A stretch of 6,461 nt of DNA from assembly GCA_905479795.1 (NCBI GenBank), contig CAJQNX010000060.1, positions 1 to 6,461 on the forward strand, written 5' to 3'. The notes beneath the pieces are model-generated. The model made no database searches and had not been told where the DNA came from. It saw only the letters and a program-made list of their open reading frames with translations. This document shows, one piece after another, positions 1-5,930 of this stretch (its first letter is position 1; every line of letters begins with the position of its first letter). The stretch is from an uncultured Candidatus Midichloriaceae bacterium (GTDB taxonomy: Bacteria > Pseudomonadota > Alphaproteobacteria > Rickettsiales > Midichloriaceae). Position numbers and translations under genes: made by a program.

Positions 1-3
1 AAA

Positions 4-78
4 TGGTGCCGCTAGTGGGAATCGAATCCACGACCTCTTCATTACCAATGAAGTGCACTACCACTGTGCTATAGCGGC
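4..78 (-). tRNA. tRNA-Thr (anticodon GGT)
   Basis: This tRNA decodes the threonine codons ACC and ACU. On the minus strand it folds as a complete 75-nt cloverleaf with an encoded CCA end: 7-bp acceptor stem GCCGCTA/TAGCGGC, 4-bp D stem GCAC/GTGC with loop AGTGGTA, 5-bp anticodon stem CTTCA/TGAAG with loop TTGGTAA, a 5-nt variable loop, and T loop TTCGATT. The anticodon GGT lies at plus-strand positions 44-46. One oddity is that the T stem is GTGGA/CCCAC, so the normally invariant G53-C61 pair next to the T loop is an A-C mismatch; all other stems pair perfectly. It lies 5 nt downstream of tRNA-Met and is probably cotranscribed with it. Any downstream partner is outside the window. Confidence 0.96.
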
Positions 79-83
79 TGAAA

Positions 84-160
84 TGGTAGCGAAGGAGGGA
101 CTTGAACCCCCGACATGCGGATTATGATTCCGCTGCTCTAACCAGCTGAGCTACTCCGCC
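84..160 (-). tRNA. Elongator tRNA-Met (anticodon CAT)
   Basis: On the minus strand this is a complete 77-nt cloverleaf with encoded CCA. The acceptor stem is GGCGGAG/CTTCGCT, with G1-U72 and G5-U68 wobbles. The D arm is GCTC AGCTGGTTA GAGC, the anticodon stem GCGGA/TCCGC with loop ATCATAA, and the T arm GGGGG TTCAAGT CCCTC. The anticodon CAT is at plus-strand positions 124-126. It is not the initiator tRNA, which has a C1-A72 mismatch and a run of three G-C pairs in the anticodon stem. The tRNA-Ile2 type also carries CAT in DNA, but the anticodon stem and the G1-U72 acceptor match the elongator Met form I know from Alphaproteobacteria. It is first in a two-tRNA unit with tRNA-Thr. Confidence 0.9.
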
Positions 161-172
161 ATGAATAACAAA

Positions 173-202
173 AATATAAAAGAAAGATATAACACATTTC
201 AA
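173..202 (-). promoter_or_regulatory. Putative sigma-70-type promoter of the tRNA-Met/tRNA-Thr unit
   Basis: Reading the minus strand, TTGAAA (plus 197-202) is followed after 18 nt by TATATT (plus 173-178), or after 17 nt by TTATAT. The -10 box ends 12 nt before the first base of tRNA-Met, which allows a leader of roughly 5-6 nt. The boxes match the TTGACA/TATAAT consensus well and the position is right. The whole region is very AT-rich, though, so chance matches are common. Confidence 0.5.
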
Positions 203-246
203 TTAATTAGTTAATAATTTGTTGTAAATTTAGTGAAATTAATTAT

Positions 247-276
247 TTGACTCAGGTAAAATTTTGTTGTTAGATT
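247..276 (+). promoter_or_regulatory. Putative sigma-70-type promoter of the acidic orphan gene
   Basis: TTGACT (247-252, five of six matches to the -35 consensus) is followed after 18 nt by TAGATT (271-276, four of six). Transcription would begin near 283, giving a leader of about 25 nt that contains the ribosome binding site. The gene has no upstream plus-strand neighbour in the window, so it needs its own promoter. The -10 box is only a fair match. Confidence 0.4.
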
Positions 277-307
277 AATTATATTTAATGTTTAAAGAGG
301 GTAATAG

Positions 308-970
308 ATGTCCGTACAAGAAACTTTAGGTGATGCTTTTGAAAAGATTGCCGATATTCAAAATAGTATGAGTGATATAAAAGATATAGTGGAAAAGATA
401 GAGCAGAATAATGCTGTTATAGGTGATGTAGAAGATTCAGTTGAAACTGTGATAAAAATAGTGTCAGATGTTAAAAGTCATAATTACACAGAATTAATTA
501 ATGATGGAATAGATTTGGGTAATGAATTATCCAAAATTCCAGGTGACTTAAAAAGTTTCATTGACGAAAAGGGTGGGGAGCTTTTAGGTGATGCAGGAGC
601 AATCAAAGAAGATGTAGTAAAATTAGTTACTGATATAAAAGATCAATTCTCGACTATTGTAGGAGATTTGCAGGCTGGAGGAATACAGGGATTTGTGAAA
701 GCTTTTCAGGATTTGGTCAAAGCTATTGAAGATGATATTCAAACTGGAAAAGATATTGGTGATAATGTACAAAAAGCAATTGATACATTAGAGAAAGCGG
801 GTGATAAGGTTGATAAAGTGGAGCTGCAAAAGGAAGAAGCTAAGGATCAAGCAAAAGACATAGGCTCTAATATAGGTATAACTGATGTGAAAGAAGCAGG
901 TGGTAGAGATGGTCAACAATCTCCAACAACACCTGGGCAGGATACTGGTGGTCAGGAAATGGGTATGTGA
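308..970 (+). CDS. Acidic, helix-rich protein of unknown function
   Basis: I do not recognise this 220-residue protein. The ATG at 308 is supported by AAAGAGGG at 294-301, a good ribosome binding site about 6 nt upstream. The product has no signal peptide and no membrane segment. It contains no Cys or Trp, one Arg, one His and one Tyr. By hand count there are 47 Asp/Glu against 23 Lys/Arg, so it is strongly acidic. Residues 1-185 alternate Ile/Val/Leu with Asp/Lys/Glu in amphipathic, coiled-coil-like spacing, broken by Gly-rich turns near 89-98 and 120-128. Motifs of the kind D-I-K/Q/G-D recur throughout. Residues about 186-220 form a Gly/Gln/Pro/Thr-rich, probably disordered tail. It stands alone between a tRNA unit and the convergent waaA operon. 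Its G+C, about 36% over 541-960 and neighbouring lines by hand count, exceeds the flagellar genes. It could be a structural or surface-associated protein, or a secreted effector with a C-terminal signal; neither is shown. Confidence 0.85.
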   Translation: MSVQETLGDAFEKIADIQNSMSDIKDIVEKIEQNNAVIGDVEDSVETVIKIVSDVKSHNYTELINDGIDLGNELSKIPGDLKSFIDEKGGELLGDAGAIKEDVVKLVTDIKDQFSTIVGDLQAGGIQGFVKAFQDLVKAIEDDIQTGKDIGDNVQKAIDTLEKAGDKVDKVELQKEEAKDQAKDIGSNIGITDVKEAGGRDGQQSPTTPGQDTGGQEMGM

Positions 971-1004
971 TAATTAATTTTAGTTGAATTTTTAAATTAG
1001 CTTT

Positions 1005-1030
1005 GCCGTGGTGGCTTACTTTATCACGGC
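1005..1030. repeat. G+C-rich inverted repeat in the convergent spacer (possible transcript end)
   Basis: GCCGTG (1005-1010) and CACGGC (1025-1030) form a perfect 6-bp stem. It can extend inward by a T-A pair and three G-U pairs on the plus-strand RNA, leaving the 6-nt loop CTTACT. It sits between the stop of the acidic orphan gene (970) and the stop of waaA (1099), where both transcripts must end. Neither strand has a T tract directly after the stem, so it is not a canonical intrinsic terminator. It may protect 3' ends or be a repeat remnant. The rest of the 971-1098 spacer is AT-rich, with only small inverted repeats such as TACAT/ATGTA at 1032-1043. Confidence 0.45.
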
Positions 1031-1098
1031 GTACATCTATGTATAGCTTTCAGAACTAATGAAATTTTTATACAATAAGGTTAAATTTCCGCATTCCT

Positions 1099-2346
1099 CT
1101 ACTTCAGGTATTGATAGATTGTGTCGACTGCAGTTTTTGAGATGTCTTTTTGTTCAGCGATAATGTTCTTTGAGTTATTGATTAGTTGATTCTTGTAACT
1201 TGATTCACTAAAAAGTTTAAGTAATTGATTTTTTAACTCTTCATGATCCTTTGCAATTATTATAGCTTTTTTGATATTAAATTCAGCAATTACATCTTTG
1301 AAATTTGATGTATGCGGCCCTACAATAATTGCGCAGCCTTGTTTTGCAGGCTCTATGATGTTATGCCCGCCAATATTTGCCAAAGATCCACCAATAAAGA
1401 CAATATCTGCTACTTCAAAATAATTGCCCAGCACACCAAATGCTGCCACTAATAATAGCTCTGTTTCCGGAGTATGATCATTAATATCTGTTATATAATT
1501 TAATTTATAATTTTTTGATATTGAAATTACCTCCTCAATTCTTTTTGGGTGGCGGGGGATTATAATGGTGAAAATATTTGGAATATTCTTTTTTATTTCT
1601 TTATGCAATTTTATGATAATTTCTTCTTCGCCTTTATGAGTGCTGGCTACAACAAATATATTTTTATTTTTTAATTTTGCCCTTAAAGTTTTAACATATT
1701 CATTTGAATAAGTTAGAGCTGGAGATGAGTATTTGAAATGTCCAATAAATTTCAAATTATCTTTGGTAAAAGTGCTAAATCTGGCATAGTCTAAATTGCT
1801 AGCTGCAAAAATTAATGAAAATTTTTGTAGTACACTGCTAGTGAAGTTTTTATATTTACTCCATCTATTAAAAGAGGAGTCCGATAACCTCGCATTATAC
1901 AATAATATAGGAAGTTTTTTTGCAGTAAGATCTATTGTATTTGGCCATATTTCAGATTCAATAAATATGGCAACTTGAGGGGCCCAATGAGTTAAAAATT
2001 TATTAATTAAAAAATCCACATCAATTGGTAGGAATTGATGTGTTGTATTTTTTATATTTGCGGATTTAAAAGTTTTTGAAGATGTGAGTGTAGCTGTTGT
2101 CACTAAGCAATGTATATTAGAGCTCTCGTTAATAACGGCTTTAATTATTGGGATTGCCATATTTACTTCCCCTACACTTGCGGCATGAAACCAGAGTATT
2201 AATTTATTATTAGGGCGTTTGTCAGATTTGATAACAAATTTTTGAGATATGCTCTTTATGTTTTCTTTCTTTTTTATCAACCTAAGTATCATGTATACAA
2301 ATATTATGGGGAATAACAGAATTGATAAAATTTTATATAATCGCAT
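1099..2346 (-). CDS. waaA: 3-deoxy-D-manno-octulosonic acid (Kdo) transferase, GT30
   Basis: WaaA (KdtA) transfers Kdo from CMP-Kdo to the lipid A precursor at the inner membrane. The 415-residue length is normal for the family. An N-terminal membrane anchor spans residues 4-23. HAASVGE ends at Glu60, the expected catalytic base. Further family motifs are TTATLTSSK (83-91), ESEIWPN (130-136), NARLSDSS (151-158), ASTHKGEEE (234-242), PRHP (264-267), FIGGS...GGHN..EPA (317-334) and GPHTSNF (343-349). Two conserved motifs are altered: the usual GNLKFD is GHFKYS (202-207), and the usual DTxGELG is AAFGVLG (301-307). The frame is intact. The ATG lies 21 nt after the stop of the upstream acyltransferase gene, so the two are likely one operon. 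In many Alphaproteobacteria lpxK follows waaA; here it does not. The number of Kdo residues added cannot be told from sequence. Confidence 0.95.
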   Translation of the reverse strand: MRLYKILSILLFPIIFVYMILRLIKKKENIKSISQKFVIKSDKRPNNKLILWFHAASVGEVNMAIPIIKAVINESSNIHCLVTTATLTSSKTFKSANIKNTTHQFLPIDVDFLINKFLTHWAPQVAIFIESEIWPNTIDLTAKKLPILLYNARLSDSSFNRWSKYKNFTSSVLQKFSLIFAASNLDYARFSTFTKDNLKFIGHFKYSSPALTYSNEYVKTLRAKLKNKNIFVVASTHKGEEEIIIKLHKEIKKNIPNIFTIIIPRHPKRIEEVISISKNYKLNYITDINDHTPETELLLVAAFGVLGNYFEVADIVFIGGSLANIGGHNIIEPAKQGCAIIVGPHTSNFKDVIAEFNIKKAIIIAKDHEELKNQLLKLFSESSYKNQLINNSKNIIAEQKDISKTAVDTIYQYLK

Positions 2347-2367
2347 AATAAAGTATAAATTTTTTCT

Positions 2368-3036
2368 CTATAGTTGGTTTTCTAAATCTATCATTTGTTT
2401 TATCATCAAAATCTCTAGTTTGCTATTTTGTTTTTCATTAAATAAAGTTGGAGCAGATATATTTATAAGAATTTTGCTAAATGGTAAAGGGATTGTAAAT
2501 TCGTCCCAACTTTTAAGGATCTTAGCTTTAGAGGATGCAAAGGAAATGCTGATAATTGGAATTTTAAATTTTGATGCAAGATTTGTAATTGCGCTATTAA
2601 CCTTATATTTAGGCCCTCTTGGGCCATCAGGGGTTATGACAATGCTTTCTTTATTTTTGATGGAATTGATAATATTTTTTGTTGCAGATAAACTGCCTTT
2701 ATAACTTGAGCCTCTAATTGTTTCATGACCATATAATCGTATAAATTTATCAACATATTTACCGTCTTTATGTAGAGAGGTTAGTACTTTGAATTTTCCA
2801 AATTTTTGCATAACTTTTGGAAACACTATAATTCTACCATGCCATAATGTTAAAAAACAAATTTTATTGGAATTCAAAATATTTGTGGCCTCGTTATGAA
2901 TATTAATTTTTATGTTAGAAGTTAAAAATACAAATTCTAAATAGAATTGAATTATTTTAGTTATGCATACTACAAACAAGTTGTGATTAAGGATGGTTTT
3001 TAAAAATCTCTTTGATGCGCTTTTGTATTTTATCAA
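2368..3036 (-). CDS. DUF374 (LpxJ-like / lysophospholipid acyltransferase family) acyltransferase
   Basis: This 222-residue protein belongs to the DUF374 branch of the lysophospholipid acyltransferase superfamily, whose studied members (LpxJ of epsilonproteobacteria) are late acyltransferases of lipid A. Motifs in order are LWHGR (64-68), SLHKDG (87-92), IRGSS (107-111), PDGPRGP (136-142) and SWDEFTIPLPFS (176-187). A hydrophobic stretch at about 20-38 may associate with the membrane. The start is TTG: reading upstream in frame there is a stop within 8 codons and no ATG, and the first internal Met is residue 76, inside the conserved domain. No Shine-Dalgarno sequence is visible before it. It is the first gene of the pair with waaA, which supports a lipid A role over general phospholipid acylation. 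The substrate and the exact acylated position are not established. Confidence 0.9.
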   Translation of the reverse strand: MIKYKSASKRFLKTILNHNLFVVCITKIIQFYLEFVFLTSNIKINIHNEATNILNSNKICFLTLWHGRIIVFPKVMQKFGKFKVLTSLHKDGKYVDKFIRLYGHETIRGSSYKGSLSATKNIINSIKNKESIVITPDGPRGPKYKVNSAITNLASKFKIPIISISFASSKAKILKSWDEFTIPLPFSKILINISAPTLFNEKQNSKLEILMIKQMIDLENQL

Positions 3037-3073
3037 TGTATTTGTTTGAAATAGTGATTAATTATGACGTTAT

Positions 3074-3103
3074 ACTATATTAAAATTAAATATTGAGCTA
3101 CAA
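3074..3103 (-). promoter_or_regulatory. Weak candidate promoter of the acyltransferase-waaA operon
   Basis: On the minus strand, TTGTAG (plus 3098-3103) is followed after 18 nt by TATAGT (plus 3074-3079). Transcription would start near 3066, about 30 nt before the TTG start. The -10 box is good but the -35 box matches only in its TTG. Other AT-rich hexamers nearby, such as TATAAC at plus 3069-3074, could serve instead. Confidence 0.3.
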
Positions 3104-3154
3104 CTGCTTGTACTATTTTTAAAATATGTTATGAATTTTAAAAAAAATCTGGAT

Positions 3155-3183
3155 TTAAAAATACAAACTTGCTAGCATATATT
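3155..3183 (+). promoter_or_regulatory. Weak candidate promoter of the fliFGH operon
   Basis: TTAAAA (3155-3160) is followed after 17 nt by TATATT (3178-3183), which would start transcription near 3190, just ahead of the leader hairpin. The -10 box is a five-of-six match and the -35 four of six. I could not find a convincing sigma-28 or sigma-54 flagellar promoter here. If this site is real, the operon is read by the housekeeping sigma factor. Confidence 0.3.
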
Positions 3184-3195
3184 AATTAATAAATT

Positions 3196-3228
3196 AGAAT
3201 CCTTATTTAGAAGGGGCTTTGGGATTCT
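3196..3228 (+). promoter_or_regulatory. Inverted repeat in the fliF leader with an alternative fold
   Basis: AGAATCC (3196-3202) and GGATTCT (3222-3228) are perfectly complementary over 7 bp and enclose 19 nt. The left arm also overlaps a second, shorter hairpin, CCTT (3201-3204) with AAGG (3211-3214), and the two folds exclude each other. The segment 3211-3243 is rich in G and T, unlike the AT-rich DNA around it. The repeat lies 27 nt upstream of the fliF start and about 6 nt before the ribosome binding site, so it could affect fliF translation or mRNA stability. This is inference from base pairing only. Confidence 0.35.
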
Positions 3229-3233
3229 TTGTG

Positions 3234-3245
3234 AAGGTGGGTGAT
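3234..3245 (+). promoter_or_regulatory. Ribosome binding site of fliF
   Basis: AAGGTGGGTGAT resembles the full anti-Shine-Dalgarno complement AAGGAGGTGAT, with one substitution and one extra G. It ends 10 nt before the ATG at 3256, and its AAGGTGG core lies 15 nt from the ATG, rather far. A GTG at 3241 is in frame but meets TAG at 3250, so the ATG at 3256 is the only workable start. It is the most complete ribosome binding site in the window, unlike fliG and fliH, which have none visible. Confidence 0.6.
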
Positions 3246-3255
3246 TAATTAGCAA

Positions 3256-4905
3256 ATGGAATTTTTAAAAAAATTAAGTGCGAATAAGTTAATATTATTA
3301 TCTTTATTTGTAATAATAATCTTAGTAGGTACTGCATTATTTATAGTAAACTCTAAACCTGGATATAGTAATCTATATAGTAATTTAAGTGTTCATGATA
3401 GGTTGAAAATAACTTTGAAGCTAGAATCTATGGGAGTAGATTATAGGGTGGATATGAAAAATTCTCAAATTTTAGTTCCCGCAAATAGAGTGCTATCACT
3501 GAGGATGCATTTTTCACAAAGTGGTCTTATTACCTCAGGTAATATTGTTGGATACGAGGTTTTTGATAAAGAGAATGGATTGAGTAGCTCTCAGTTTTTA
3601 AATAATATTAATTCTCTAAGAGCGCTTGAGGGTGAATTATCTAGAACCATTAATAGTTTATCTCAAGTAGAAGGTTCTAGAGTTCATCTTGTTTTGCCAA
3701 GGAAAGAGCTTTTTTCTAAGTCGAGTGTGACTCCTTCTGCCTCAATTATGGTAAAGTTAAAACCTGGTGCTTCAATTTTAAAAAATGAAGTTAAGGCAAT
3801 TACAAATTTAGTGTCGAAAGCTGTGCCCGATTTGCAACCTGATAATATAACTATCATTGACAGTATGGGGCATCCTTTGAAAATGCCAGGATCTGAAAAT
3901 GAAGGCTTATTAAATGGTGATAGTAATTCTGAATTTAAATTTATAGAATATCAGAATTTATTAGAAAAGCAATTGAGGCTAAAGATAGAACATCTTTTAG
4001 AAAGTCGTGTTGGTAAGGGTAAGGTAAAGGTTAATGTTGCGGCAAAGATAAATACCAATAGAGAGGTAATGGTTTCTGAATTTTTTGACCCAGATGGACA
4101 GGTAATACGCTCTAAAAAAACTAGTGAAGAAAAAGAAAAAGATGGAAACGATAGCGAAAATATTTCAGTTGCTAATAATATTCCAAATTCTAATCAACAG
4201 ATTACTAATCCAAGCCAAATGGCTAAGATAAAAAGTAAGGTTGATGATATTACTAATTATGAAATATCTAAAACAGTAACAAATAAAATAGTTGAGGAAG
4301 GGGGTGTTGAAAAACTTTCTGTCGGAATTTTAATTGATGGATATTATGAGACAGATGAAAAAACTAAGAAACAAGTATACTATAAGAGAAGTAATGAAGA
4401 GCTTGCACAGCTTAAAATTTTGGTGCAATCTGCGATTGGTTTTGATGAAAGTAGAGGTGATAAATTAGAAATAATTAACCTTGAATTTGTAAAAAGTGAA
4501 TTTGAAGGTTCTGATGAAAAGGTAAATTGGTTGGATGAAAATTTAAAGAATTTGATTCAAATGGTAATGATAGGAGTAATAGTTATTTTGATTATATTGT
4601 TGATATTTAAGCCTATATTATCAAAAATTTTAGAAGCAAATAAAAATGGTGCTGGAGAAATAAATAGATTTTTTAATTTCAAGAAACTAGGATTTAACAA
4701 TAAATTTTCTAATGAGGATAACATGGAAAATAAAGATTTCTATTCTTCGAAAGGTGATAGTAAGGGAGCGGAAGGTGGTAAATTATCTGCTAATAATAAG
4801 CACAAGCAAATATTAGATAGTATAAATGATTTGGTTGAGAAATACCCGGATGAAGCAACGGAAATATTAAGGAAATGGATAAACAATGATCAAAAAGTAC
4901 AATAA
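3256..4905 (+). CDS. fliF: Flagellar MS-ring protein FliF
   Basis: FliF forms the MS ring in the inner membrane, the base on which the flagellar rotor and export gate assemble. The 549 residues match the family's usual 520-570. A first membrane segment is at about 12-31 and a second at about 433-452. Between them lies the YscJ/FliF ring-building region (about 35-205, with YSNLS, an LEGELSRTI segment and RVHLVLP at 142-148). It is followed by the FliF-specific domain with EFFDPDGQVIRS (275-286), a low-complexity Asn/Ser/Lys loop (about 287-328), TNYEISKTV (333-341) and LSVGILIDG (354-362). The cytoplasmic tail (about 518-545) has YPDEATEILRKWI, the conserved FliG-binding helix, so the protein is complete. 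It is first in the operon, 25 nt before fliG. I see no truncation or frameshift. Confidence 0.97.
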   Translation: MEFLKKLSANKLILLSLFVIIILVGTALFIVNSKPGYSNLYSNLSVHDRLKITLKLESMGVDYRVDMKNSQILVPANRVLSLRMHFSQSGLITSGNIVGYEVFDKENGLSSSQFLNNINSLRALEGELSRTINSLSQVEGSRVHLVLPRKELFSKSSVTPSASIMVKLKPGASILKNEVKAITNLVSKAVPDLQPDNITIIDSMGHPLKMPGSENEGLLNGDSNSEFKFIEYQNLLEKQLRLKIEHLLESRVGKGKVKVNVAAKINTNREVMVSEFFDPDGQVIRSKKTSEEKEKDGNDSENISVANNIPNSNQQITNPSQMAKIKSKVDDITNYEISKTVTNKIVEEGGVEKLSVGILIDGYYETDEKTKKQVYYKRSNEELAQLKILVQSAIGFDESRGDKLEIINLEFVKSEFEGSDEKVNWLDENLKNLIQMVMIGVIVILIILLIFKPILSKILEANKNGAGEINRFFNFKKLGFNNKFSNEDNMENKDFYSSKGDSKGAEGGKLSANNKHKQILDSINDLVEKYPDEATEILRKWINNDQKVQ

Positions 4906-4930
4906 TTATATTAACATTTTATAGTATATT

Positions 4931-5923
4931 ATGGAGCTGAGAAATTTAGATAATGAAAGTTTAGAAAGTGCTGCTGTTTTACTTTTAGCATTAAATGAGG
5001 ATAATGCGGGGACAGTCTTAAAACATCTATCAGAAAGCGATATTTATAAAATATCAAATCAGATTGCTAACATGCAGGATATTGAAACAGATAAAATATT
5101 GGATATTTTATCATATTTTGCTGATAAAGTAAGTAGTGCTAGCTTATTAGGTGGACATTTGCCTAAATTAAAAAGATTTTTGCATAAAGTTTTTGATGAA
5201 GAAAAAGTTGATTTCATTATTAAAAATGTGGATGGTCCATTGAATAAGACCTGGGAAACTATAGCTAATATGAATGATAAAGTGTTAGTTGAATATTTGA
5301 AAAATGAATATCCGCAAACTGTAGCATTTATTTTGTCTAAACTTCCATCTCAAAAAGCATCAAAAATTATTAGTAAATTTTCGGAAAATTTTTCTTTTGA
5401 GGTAATTAAAAGGATTTTAAATATAGATGAAGTTAATAAAAATGTATTAATGAGTTTGGAAAATACATTGAGAAGGGATTTGGTTGAGAAATCTGATGCA
5501 TCTAAAGAGTTGGATAACAATCAAATTGTTGCTGATATATTTAATAATTTTGAAAGGAAAGATGAAAGTGTGTTTTTTGATTTATTGGAAAAATATGATG
5601 CTGATAAGGCGCAATTAGTTAGAAAGTACATGCTAATTTTTGATGATATCATGAGAGTGGATTCAAGGGGAATGCAAATGCTTATAAGATATTCTGATAA
5701 ATCTGTTTTGCCAAAGGCGTTGAAATTTGCTGCCGATGATATTAAAAATTGCTTTTTTGATAATATGTCTGCTAGAGCTGCAAAAATTTTAATTGAAGAA
5801 ATTGATAATTCTAATAGCATTAAATCTGAGGAATCGGAGCGAGCTCAAAAAAACATATTGCTAACCTTAAGAGAATTAATGAATAAGGATCAAATTACCC
5901 TAAGAGATATTATAAAAAATTAA
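4931..5923 (+). CDS. fliG: Flagellar motor switch protein FliG
   Basis: FliG sits on the cytoplasmic face of the MS ring, binds FliF and FliM, and takes torque from the MotA stator. Its 330 residues are the standard length. The N domain (about 1-100) binds FliF. The middle domain carries EYPQT (126-130), where most FliGs have EHPQ. The C domain runs from about 195 to the end, with MLIF (234-237) in place of the usual MFxF hinge. By my alignment to E. coli, the torque-region charges are all kept: K265, R282, E289, E290 and K298 correspond to K264, R281, D288, D289 and K297. The motor is therefore probably functional. The ATG at 4931 has no Shine-Dalgarno sequence in the 25-nt gap after fliF, so its translation may depend on coupling or leaderless-like initiation. 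Confidence 0.96.
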   Translation: MELRNLDNESLESAAVLLLALNEDNAGTVLKHLSESDIYKISNQIANMQDIETDKILDILSYFADKVSSASLLGGHLPKLKRFLHKVFDEEKVDFIIKNVDGPLNKTWETIANMNDKVLVEYLKNEYPQTVAFILSKLPSQKASKIISKFSENFSFEVIKRILNIDEVNKNVLMSLENTLRRDLVEKSDASKELDNNQIVADIFNNFERKDESVFFDLLEKYDADKAQLVRKYMLIFDDIMRVDSRGMQMLIRYSDKSVLPKALKFAADDIKNCFFDNMSARAAKILIEEIDNSNSIKSEESERAQKNILLTLRELMNKDQITLRDIIKN

Positions 5924-5930
5924 AATCAAT

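Noticed and set aside
4..160. tRNA cluster as a mobile-element attachment site
   Set aside because: No repeat of a tRNA 3' end, integrase or phage-like gene appears in the window. The neighbouring orphan gene alone does not make an island.
1796..1978. 60-codon plus-strand open frame
   Set aside because: It is wholly antisense to the conserved middle of waaA and has no ribosome binding site or recognisable motif.
2249..2704. 151-codon plus-strand open frame with hydrophobic runs
   Set aside because: It lies antisense across the end of the acyltransferase gene and the start of waaA, both of which carry clear family motifs. Hydrophobic runs arise from reading AT-rich coding DNA backwards.
3241..3252. 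Possible GTG start of a leader peptide, or an extended fliF start
   Set aside because: GTG at 3241 is in frame with fliF but hits TAG after three codons. A three-residue peptide is not supportable, and fliF must start at 3256.
3037..3255. Sigma-54 or sigma-28 flagellar promoter
   Set aside because: I found no GG-N10-GC pair and no TAAA/GCCGATAA-type combination at usable spacing. GG at 3151 and GC at 3171 are too far apart.
5521..5820. 99-codon minus-strand open frame
   Set aside because: It is wholly antisense to the FliG C-terminal domain, whose motor residues explain the sequence constraint on this stretch.
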